DNA from: Phytophthora quininea
Taxonomy: Eukaryota > Oomycota > Peronosporomycetes > Peronosporales > Peronosporaceae
NCBI GenBank assembly: GCA_011947345.1
Contig: JAAVTG010000347.1
Location: 95,180 to 159,179 of the forward strand
Direction of reading: 5' to 3'
Length of the DNA: 64,000 nucleotides
In this document: positions 55,221-64,000 of the stretch, piece by piece
Layout: the number at the start of each line of letters is the position of its first letter
Numbering within the stretch: the stretch's first letter is position 1
Translations under genes and position numbers: made by a program
Notes under the pieces: model-generated
What the model was told of the DNA's origin: nothing
The model's database searches: none
Seen by the model: only the letters and a program-made list of their open reading frames with translations

Positions 55221-55733
55221 ATGGCTGACGAGGTGGACTACGAGAGCGACACGGCCATGGCCGTGGAGGAAGAGGAGGACGTCCGCAGCGCGCAGACTAA
55301 GCGGGAAAGCGGCCGCAGAGTCGTCAAGGGCCGAGGCACCGGTTCCGCCGCCATGGATGTGGCTCGGTATCCCGCCGAGAGCGGCGTCTTCGAGAAGCTC
55401 AAGTCGGCAGCCTCAGCCAGAGACCACTCAGTGGCTCTGCGCTCTGTGGAGGGCTGGATTTTGTTCGTCACTGGGGTGCATGAGGAAGCGCAAGAGGAAG
55501 ACGTGATGGACGCCTTTGGAGAGGACGCGCAGGTCAAGGACTTGCACCTGAATCTAGACAGACGCTCGGGCTTCGTCAAGGGCTACGCGCTGGTGGAGTT
55601 CGAGCACTTTGAAGACGCTAAGGCAGCAATGGAGCGCATGGACGGGCAGGAGATTCTGGGCAGCACGATCCACGTGGACTGGGCCTTCCACAAGGACAGT
55701 GAGAAGCGCGGAGGACGTCGAGGACGACGGTAG
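55221..55733 (+). CDS. Exon junction complex RNA-binding protein Y14 (RBM8A)
   Basis: This intact 170-residue frame has an acidic N-terminal part (MADEVDYESDTAMAVEEEED) and then SVEGWILFVTGVHEEAQEED, the distinctive Y14 lead into its RRM. RNP2 is LFVTGV and RNP1 is KGYALVEF. DLHLNLDRRSGFVKG and GSTIHVDWAF follow the Y14 pattern, and the tail is Arg/Gly-rich (KRGGRRGRR). In the exon junction complex Y14 pairs with Mago on eIF4A3 at spliced junctions. Its 3' end lies about 30 bp from the convergent 3' end of channel copy B. The promoter shared with BED-RraA holds two ATCGAT motifs (about 55,195-55,215). Confidence 0.93.
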   Translation: MADEVDYESDTAMAVEEEEDVRSAQTKRESGRRVVKGRGTGSAAMDVARYPAESGVFEKLKSAASARDHSVALRSVEGWILFVTGVHEEAQEEDVMDAFGEDAQVKDLHLNLDRRSGFVKGYALVEFEHFEDAKAAMERMDGQEILGSTIHVDWAFHKDSEKRGGRRGRR

Positions 55734-55762
55734 ATTATGACTATGACTAGCTGGAGACGATT

Positions 55763-58700
55763 CTATCCTATGCTGTAGACACGGGCGTCGCGCTGTTTTT
55801 TGGTCGGCCACTGGGCTTCTTGATCTTGTTCTTGTACTCCTCCATGTACTGCTTCTCGAGCTTCCGCTTGATACGCAGCCACTCGGACACTTGTCGTTGA
55901 ATGCGACGAGCTCCGAAGTACTGGTGGGCGAGGAACGGGATGCGGCGTTTCGCCTCAACCCCTGCGGAGTTGTGGTCTGACGGCATCTGCGTGATGGTGC
56001 CGATGTTGCCAGTTAACTACACAGCAGAAACAGTGAGCACTCGATGGCATCTTGTTGTTATATAAACGCACCCCTTTGACCATCTCTCTTGTCATGGCCA
56101 GCAGGACGTCGCGGAAACGGACTTGTTCGCCTTCGTACAAAGGAATCTCCAATTCACCTAACAACATACAGAAGTGAGGGTCACGAAGCATGAAAATGCA
56201 ACTACTGTAGAGCACGTACACATGTACTTGAAGAAGTACTGCATGTTGAATGGCATTCCGAATCGCCCAAGTGGGGGCTTGAGCATGTTAACCAACTGCA
56301 GCATTAGATCCACGTGGACAAACCCGGTCGCCTTGGGATCAATGTCCGCCCACTTGACCTGGAACTCTTCCAGTAATTCCTGATCGAATAGTGGCTCCTC
56401 GTCCTCGTGGGACTGTGAGAAACCCTCCAAGATAACGGCAATCGTGAGGTTCAGCATCACATACGTCACCAGCAACGTGAACGAGCAGAAAAACAAATAG
56501 GCGGCAGCCATGTTTCCGCAGCCATTCAACGGAATGCAGCCGTCAAAGTCATGAAACCCACACATCGATACGTTATATGGTGGATCGGGGTCACACCATG
56601 CATCCCCTGTAAGTGGTGCTGCCAAATCGTGCATGCAATAGTCCCAGGCCTCACCGGTTGCTGTGCGTACCAGCAGGAGGAAGCCGTTGCCAAAATTCTG
56701 AAAGTTTGCGTGGCTGTCGATGTTATCGGAGTGTGCTACCTTTGCAAACAGTTGAACGCCCATCGTCGAGTAGATGAAGAGCAGCAGAAACAGGATCGAT
56801 GTGATGTTACTCAGCCCGGGCAGGGCAATGTACAAGGTCATCAGAATCTGGCGGATACTTTTCGAGGCCTTGACCAGCCGGAGAATGCGCGTGACTCGGA
56901 ATATCCGCACCAGCATAGCAAGAGATTGTAGTGACGCCGTTGTAAATTGTTCGACGACGACACTTACGAGCGTCCCAAGTACAACGAAAAAGTCGAATTG
57001 GTTCCACTGGTCTTGAAAGTACCCCCATCCAAATCCAGCAAGCTTCATACCCGCTTCCAGCGTGAAAACGCCAGCAAAGACGTCGTTGACATAGCTGATA
57101 ATGTTAGCCTGGAGAGTAGATTCACCGAAATACTGAGTTGCCATCAGAAATGTGTTGATGATGATGCAGATCATGATGAACCACTCGAAGGGCTTGGTCT
57201 TGACGGCGTGAAACAGGAAGCGACGAAATGGGTGCTTGGGCGGCTTTATGATGCGGACTGGGCCGACGCGCGACGCTGCTTTTTGCGCTTCTATCCATTT
57301 TTCTGCTCCGGGGTTAGCATGAAATCTCCTCCAAGTGCTGCTTTCATTCGGTTGAAATTGTCGATAATGACACCCACAAAAGGTTCACCACGAAGAAGCT
57401 TCCCACCATCATAAATAATATAAAAAATAGGCCCAATACGTGTTATTGTTCTGAATGGGCTGCATGTCGATTCCGTTGGAATCGATCGCTGCCACCATCA
57501 CCTCAGACCATCCTTCTCCGGTCGAGATCTCAAAAAGGTCAGCATCGCCACTCCGACATGATCGAAGTTTTCGGGAACGACAGGATCCCAACTACCTCCC
57601 CAGCATTCGCAAATGTATTTCGATGTCAGCGAGCTCGTTGGGAATCCTTCGCAAGTCGTATTAACGAACCAACTCTGTTGAATATCGGAGAGTGAGTCCC
57701 AGCTCGAAGGACTTACCAGAAAATTCCCTTGGTCATTAGAGAGAGCATTAAACGCGTCTCCAACGCAATTATTGAAGCCTCCTTTCAGGTAATTAACGGC
57801 AACGATGCTGAAAATGAGGTAGAAAAGCATGCTGATGAAGAGCACGTTAAGAACTTCAGGAACAGCCTCGAATAAAGCATTTACAACCAGCTTCAGACCA
57901 GGTCGTCGGCTTATCATTCGAAGGGGACGAAGCATTCTAAACGCTCGGAAAGATCGAAAAGATATGAGCTTCGTCGGCCCCGTTCCCCTGATGCCAATAC
58001 TTCTGTGGCGAGTGTGATAAGTGAGGAAAGCACAATGAACCCGTCCATGATGTTCCAATTGTTTCGTAAATATGACCCCTTGTTCAGGATGAGACCCATT
58101 GCAACGATCTTGACCATCATTTCAATTGTGAATAGCGCTGTTAGCCCTTTATCCAACTTCTTCAGGAAAATGGGTAAAGCAGAGTTAGGATCTGTGAGCG
58201 GATTATCAATAGCCAATGCGATCGACGATATCACGATAAGCACGAAGACTGTCGAGTCAAAAGTGGGTGGGTTGCCAGGAAGCAGGCCCATTGACGAATT
58301 GTAGATGACTTCGAGAAAAGAAACAGCGATTTCCTACGGCCATCAGTGTCAACGGGTTCTGGTGTTGTCTCTGCTGCCTGGGACTCGTCGACCTCACCAA
58401 GTACAGACATGATACTTCGCCTCGAATCATCGACAAAACTTCTCCTCTTTCTTCGAACGTCTCGCGTATTGATCCTCTTCGATTTGTTCCTGTGGAATCG
58501 AGACCAGCGAATCCATTTCCTGTCTCAATAGGTGGATAGGCGAGCTGCAGCGGCTCCTATATAGTGGACTTGGCAAGGGCACGCTGGGAGTTAATTCATC
58601 CGCAAACGTCTCCATGTTCACAACCTTCACATCTTCTTCATCTCCGTCATCATCTTCATTTTCCATTTCAAGTATGGACTGCCTCCTGGCACCCATCGGA

Positions 58701-61640
58701 AATGCTGCCGAAACGGCTAGTAAACTAGATCGGGAAGCTGATCGCTCAATTTCTGAAATGGGGTCACTTTCATGGTCATCACAGACATTTTTGTGCCAGC
58801 CTTCGGGTATCCTCTTCCTTTTCTTTGATTTGATCTTCATCGTCCGCTCCAAAGTTGTCCAGCAACAGCGCCAAGAACAGATTCATTAAAACGAAGTCAC
58901 CCATGATTACCTAGTACAATCACACCCACAAGTTAACCTTCAATCTTCATGCGTTTGTCATTAACATTGTCAACGGAGGAGTAGACTCACCAGCGAGATA
59001 AAGTAGATAGACGCGAGCTTACCATTACCCCTAATGGTATCGTACATGATGTTGTTCCAATTCTCACCAGTAATCACCTGAAATACGGTAATCACTGCCC
59101 ATGATAAAGTATCAAAGTTTCGTCGGGGGCTACATTACACCAAATAAAGGACAAACCGCGTCATTACAAAATTATTTGCAGTTATAAGCAACATGAGGCT
59201 TACCGTTCCATTCCAAAACTCATCCAGAGTATAAACTGTTGGGTACCCTAAGTTATCATAGCGCATGGTGTTACCAAAGAACTGTTTTACACGCAGAACG
59301 TGATTAGTTACATAAATAACAGCAAAAAATACTGGTCCTTACCTGCATCCCTATTAGCGCGTAAATGTAAATGAAAAGGAAAAGGAGGACCCCAAAATTG
59401 GCAATCCCTGCTACAGCTCTCGCAATCATCTCCAACAGCTCTCGCAGAGATTTCAAACCTCGAGATAATTTCAATACTCGGAACACGCGAAAGAGGCGAA
59501 ATGCGCGCAACGCTGACACGGCTCCTTTTTGGGAGGGTTTGACGACATGAGCGACGGTGGATTTGCAATCGTTTCTAGGAGTCCAGTCGTCACAATAAAG
59601 GCGTCGAATAAATTAAACTTGTCGCGAGCGTATTGCCTCAACCCAAGACCAGCCAACTTCATAAGCATCTCAACCACGAAAATACACGAGAGCCCGAAGT
59701 TCGCGATCTCTAGATCTGACGCCATTTGATCGGACATCCCATAGTGATCGCACGCAAGCACAACAGTATTGGCGACAATAGCAGCCGTAATAAATCCCGT
59801 AAAGAATTTGTGCGATACAATCGCTGTCAGCCAATGTCTCCAGGGTCGTAGATCCTTTGCTTCTGCACTCGCTCCCTTTTCCCCTTTTCCTCGTTTTCCT
59901 CCTCGATCAGCGCCGCACCTCTTGGGGTTTCGTCTAGATTAAACTCTTCGGTAATAACCGCCAAGGTCAGGTTCATCACGAAGAATGACGCAAAGATGAT
60001 AAGGACAATGAAGAACATCGCGCCGATGGTGGGCTGAGACGCATCCATGGCCATGTACATGATTAATGTCCACCCTTCTTGTGTAATGCACTGGAATATC
60101 GTGAAAAACGCATCGCCGATGTGGTCGAACGAAGTAAGACCCCAGTTGAGGTTTGCATTGTACAGAGCGTAATTCACCACTCTAGTGTTTTGAAATCGAG
60201 GATTTCCGAAGGTGTCAAAATCAGCACCACATGTTGTTCCGCTAGGACATCGGTGGTTCCCAGGTTGGCCAGGCCCCGCACAGAGTAGTTGGTCATTGTC
60301 ATCGGTCGGCCAAAAGCAATTCTGCGGTGTATGCCACGGAGATGTTTCTTTTGTGACGGGACCGGTATAAATTTCAAGGTCAAACAGTTCAGCATCAAGA
60401 CACTTGTACGATTCGGGGTCACTGAGCACTTGCTGCAGGTAGTCATTTGGAACCGGCCAAACGGTGTTGTTAGCTGTGTCATTCAGCGGTAGTCGAACAG
60501 GAAATTCTGTCAAGCGACATGTGTGGTTCATACTTCCCCCAAAAGTTGGATGCCTAGAATTCCAAAAATGAAAAACACGAAAATCTGGAGTATCACCACA
60601 TTTCCGAGTGCGGGCAGAGCTTTCAGCAGTGCTGAGATAAGCAGTCGCATTCCTGGGATAACCGAGAGCGATCGCAGCGGTCGAAGAACGCGAATCGTTC
60701 GGAAAGCGGAAACGTTCGACATGTTGTGCGGCAAGAAAACCTCGATAACACTACAACATTCACAAGATAAAATAAAAAAATGTCAGCCATGCCACCTGGT
60801 TGCACGGACAATGCGCATCCCATTACCTAGTTAGTACGACGAGGAAGTCCAGGATGTTCCATGAGTCGTGGTAGTACGAGTTTGGGCCGCTGATTCCCAT
60901 GGCGATGACCTTGAGTACACATTCAGTAGCGAATGTGATGGTGAACGGCAGTTCCGAGACTTCTATAATCTTATTGTAAGGAGAATACGCGTCCACTAGA
61001 ACGCCGTTGACGAACTTTTTCCCCTGCTGATCGGATTCAATTGTGTGTCCACCACGGAAAAGTCCGACATCCCCAGCGTAACCGAGTTCATCAAGATAAC
61101 CAAAATAATCAAGCGATCAAAGTATCTGTGCGTGACAATTCGAGCACAAATCCGCCTCAGCAAGTTGTGTCTTGGCATGAAGCGAAATATAAAATAGTCA
61201 GCGCCGAATCCCTCCTAGACAAATGGATTCATCGTAAGCCCAGCACAATTTTAGTATCAATGACGCTGTCTCCTCACCGTGTGTGAAGCCTCAGAGTAGC
61301 CGAGCCGTCTCTGCTGCGCCACAGTGTTGTTCTGTGTCTGTTTCTGTGGTATAGCTCCTGCTTCTGGTGGAGGAGTCATATTTGAACGGGGAAAGTCTGG
61401 AATCAGCGCAAATGCATCCTTTTCCAAGGAACCACCAGGAGCTGCCGGCGCGACCGCAAATCCGCGCTTAACTCTGCCTGGCAGTCGCTTGAGCTCTCGC
61501 GAGAGGCAGGAGGTCTCGATGGTCCTGAGCGCTGAAGAAGCGCAGTCCGTGGTCGCTGGTTTGATCCGACGCGGCGCGGCCAAACCACACAGGAGTTTCG
61601 TAAATTCTTTTGTTTCACCAGGAATAGGCACCGGATCCAC
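55763..61640 (-). CDS. Four-domain voltage-gated cation channel, EEEE filter, copy B (inverted)
   Basis: This inverted duplicate of the channel at 18.3-24.2 kb has the same introns and domain order. N-terminal region about 61,600-61,290; domain I S1-S3 61,178-60,840 and S4-S6 60,734-59,930 with pore TQEGW (about 60,080); domain II about 59,850-59,330 with pore TGENW (about 59,060); II-III linker 58,850-58,440. Domain III is 58,290-57,330 with pore STGEGW (about 57,515). Domain IV is 57,174-56,450, one open frame, with pore TGEAW (about 56,650). The C-terminal EF-hand-like ([11 protein letters not shown]) and IQ-like ([17 protein letters not shown]) parts end near 55,763. The protein should sit in the plasma or organelle membrane as a calcium-selective pore. 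Breaks near 61,025, 59,870, 59,540, 57,975, 57,410 and 55,800 are single bases. The first codon at 61,640 is not ATG, so the true start is unresolved. Confidence 0.85.
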
Positions 61641-61745
61641 AATATCAATTCAAGAGATATGACCAGTGTTGGAAAATAGGAGCAAGAGCATCTGTGTTCG
61701 GTCATCCTTCAGTGTTTGACTCCACCTACGTAGTAAGAATTGCTA

Positions 61746-61791
61746 GTTGTGGTGGGATGACATGAACTAGCTAGCTTCATCCCACCACAAC
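61746..61791. repeat. Perfect 15-bp inverted repeat (hairpin) with a 16-nt loop
   Basis: The arms are GTTGTGGTGGGATGA (61746-61760) and TCATCCCACCACAAC (61777-61791), exact reverse complements. The loop contains the palindrome CTAGCTAG. It lies between the TRM6 3' end and the 5' end of channel copy B, both on the minus strand. As RNA it would form a very stable stem. It could be a small non-autonomous element, a 3'-end signal for TRM6, or a regulatory site. No protein is nearby to decide. Confidence 0.75.
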
Positions 61792-61945
61792 GAAGGAATA
61801 ATACTGTCTGTAGTCGCCGTTGCATCCATCCCTGCAACCGTTCCTGAGTTCCTAGGTCGATCTTCGACTCACTTGGAATATCCACCCTGGCCAAAGGGAG
61901 GTGTGTGCACCATGGCAAATCCAACGATCATGGCGCACCCGTTAG

Positions 61946-63739
61946 CTAGACTCCATCTTGAGTTTTTCGTCGATGGTTCCTCGAGTATTTCAATGGTCTC
62001 CCCTGTCCAGTAACTCCAATTGGAGGGATGTCAAGAATCTTAATGCCCGACAGCAAGTAGCCACTGCATGCGCTCATATTCATCTCTGGGTGCGTCCGGC
62101 CGGGCAGCACCTGGTTCTCGCGAGTCCAGGTCTCGTTCAGCTGGAGATCGATCACAGCCTCCATCTTCTGGAGAGTAGCGAACGTCCGCGTCAACGGCTG
62201 AGAAATAAAACTGCGTCAGCACAAGCTTCTCCAGACGACACCAAAACGAGGTCGACAACGTACCTCTAGGAACTCGGAATAGATGACAAACGGCTTGGAG
62301 TAGCCAAGATATGGCAACAACGCCAGCACAACTTCTTCCGGGTCATAGTTCGCAGCAATCACCAGGCTGTCGGACTTCTGACGGACCCACTCGCGGATAG
62401 TCGACGAAGATTCACGCTGGATTTTAGTTTGCAACCGGCGCGCCTTCTTGTCAGCGTACCGCTTCTGCTGCTCTGGCGTGAAATTCTTGGCGCGCTCCGC
62501 TGCAAGGCGTTCACGTTCCTCCGGAGTTAGGCCATCTCTAGCAACCTTGGGAGGTTCAACCACATCCTCTTCCTTCTGTTATGGAAAAGATCGTCGAGCG
62601 AATGTCAGTCAGGGTGTAGTAGATAAAGAGAATAGCACAGGTTCGTCGTACCAGCTCAAGCAGTCGAACCTCCTTGAATGGCATGTAGTGGATAGATTCA
62701 AGCGACCGCTTGTCTGTTTAGCACACGAACACACATGTAAGTTCCTACAGCAAACCTCACCAGCCGCGGTTCACAAATCTTACCAAAGTTGAAACGCCGC
62801 AGGATGTCCGCGGCAGGCTGCTGGCCTTCGTACGAACAGATCACCCGTCCGGATCCGCCCTGGCGCTCCACAATAGCACCCGTCACCAAGCCCATGCACG
62901 TGTCGACCACTAGCACTTGAGCGTTTGCGTGAATGTTGCCGTACACGAGCATCTGACCGAGCGAGTCTTCTCGCATGTTGCAGATTTTGCCGGGTTCTTC
63001 AAGCGGTAGGTACGACAGAGCGACTCGGCCGTGCACCGCAAAAACGCACGCGAGGCATGTACTTCTGCTGCTTCTTCTTGAGGTATTTCTGCTTGGAGAA
63101 CTCCGTCTTGGTGTCCCACGTGGAGCTGTTCTCCACCAGCTTCTGGATGATCTCTTTTCCGGATGCACCGCTCTCGCGGAGCTCTCCAATGTCCGCTTGC
63201 CGCAGCGTCTGGGCCGAGTTGGTGTCCGCATAATGGCGATTGTCTCCTTCAGGAATGAACCCGTCTCCCGTCTCTGTAGTCGTCACAAGACAACGCCTCA
63301 GTGTCAGTAAGTACCCGGTGATTAGACCCCAACAGCCTCTCTTACCTGGGGCTACTGGGTCTGGGAACAGTCCTCCAGTGACCAGCACCAGCTTCTTGTT
63401 CTGCTCTTCAAAAATGGCTCTACGAGGCAGCAATTCTTACAGAGTCAGCTTCTGTGCCGTCAACCTGCTCTTTAGAGCCTTTTCTTATTTACCCGTAGCG
63501 AGAACCGATCACAGGCTTGAGATTCGCCACCTTTTTGCCGACCTTGATGGATCTGCAATGTTAAGACACAACCATTAGAAGACTATTGACAAAAAGCTTC
63601 TTGTGTGGTCGAATCCGCACTCGTCCTTGCCCACCGCCTGGAAGAACATACGCCCGTCCGACGTCTGGCAAATGACCGTGTCGCCCTCGTAGATGGTGTA
63701 TGGCAGGCGCTCCGCGGTGCTCGCAGAAGAGGTTGCCAT
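61946..63739 (-). CDS. TRM6: TRM6, non-catalytic subunit of tRNA m1A58 methyltransferase
   Basis: ATG 63739 (MATSSASTAERLPYTIYEGD) starts an intron-rich gene. Recognisable pieces in order are the N-terminal beta-barrel GDTVICQTSDGRMFFQAV; RYADTNS-type lead (NRHYADTNSAQTLRQADI); GELRESGASGKEIIQKLVEN; STWDTKTEFSKQKYLKKKQQ; LPLEEPGKICNMREDSLGQM; NAQVLVVDTCMGLVTGAIVE. After an intron comes VIAANYDPEEVVLALLPYLG, and after the GTACGT...TCTCAG intron (about 62,262-62,198) comes PLTRTFATLQKMEAVIDLQL, NETWTRENQVLPGRTHPEMN and SGYLLSGIKIL. These match TRM6/Gcd10 along its length. The TRM6-TRM61 complex methylates A58 of tRNAs, notably initiator tRNA. Single-base breaks near 63,640 and 63,060 look like indels. 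Confidence 0.88.
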
Positions 63740-64000
63740 GGTCAGCAACCAGCAATGTCGATGATGGAGTGGTGCACGATTTATTGTTTTTCAGCCAATC
63801 AATGTGCTCGCATAGGAAACTTGTCCATCTTGCACTTTGTCCATGTTCCAGGAAGTGATGAATTGCTTGGACATGAGACATTCTTGTCCCTTTTGAATAA
63901 GTGGCCACATTTTGATTGAACGGGTGGAATATACTACAAGGGCTGAGCTCTACAGCCCACGCAGAGCAACTCCCACCTCAGCTGGAAACTGGTGTCGACG
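63740..64000. other. Upstream region of TRM6
   Basis: 260 bp to the window end with no gene recognised. It should contain the TRM6 promoter. No initiator match was found by eye. Confidence 0.4.

Overview
The window reads as nuclear DNA of an oomycete, most likely Phytophthora or a close relative. Genes are packed on both strands with introns of about 50-80 bp (GT...AG). The gene set fits: TKL kinases with a membrane-spanning segment, a leishmanolysin with an EGF ectodomain, a cyclic-nucleotide/RGS fusion, Crypton and hAT elements, and a Fanzor. A promoter matching the oomycete initiator consensus lies upstream of a nucleoside diphosphate kinase gene. I found no rRNA, tRNA, CRISPR array or viral gene.

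Layout. 1-411 (-): start of a CLC-type chloride channel cut by the window edge. 0.6-9.2 kb (+): a TKL kinase gene copy torn apart by mobile DNA. A Fanzor (eukaryotic TnpB homologue) pseudogene fills 1.41-4.25 kb and itself holds a 653-bp inverted-repeat element. A hAT-ended element of about 3.7 kb carrying a Crypton recombinase gene splits the kinase domain at 5,060/8,787. 9.2-11.2 kb (+): the uninterrupted kinase copy. 11.4-18 kb: KIX/LRR protein, cereblon, mitochondrial NDP kinase, HYPK and cNMP/RGS protein. 18.3-24.2 kb (+) and 55.8-61.6 kb (-): two inverted copies of a four-domain voltage-gated channel with an EEEE calcium-type filter. Between them: a large Cys-rich secreted protein, RING-like protein, ankyrin protein, SDH cytochrome b subunit, PH-domain protein, leishmanolysin, a giant neurobeachin/LRBA-type BEACH protein (about 12 kb), two convergent genes that each join a transposase-type BED zinc finger to an enzyme domain, and Y14 (RBM8A). 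61.9-63.7 kb (-): TRM6.

Caveat. Most genes longer than about 1 kb, including essential ones such as SDHC and TRM6, carry single-base frame breaks, often at homopolymer runs. This looks like residual sequencing indels as much as pseudogenization. I call a gene dead only where there is independent evidence: several in-frame stops, or insertion by a transposon.

Most notable: the Fanzor relic with its nested element; the hAT-flanked Crypton, whose insertion leaves a clear target duplication; kinase-domain identity between copies that ends abruptly at the juxtamembrane region; the HRN (not HRD) catalytic loop; the neighbouring BED-enzyme fusions; and the inverted channel pair.
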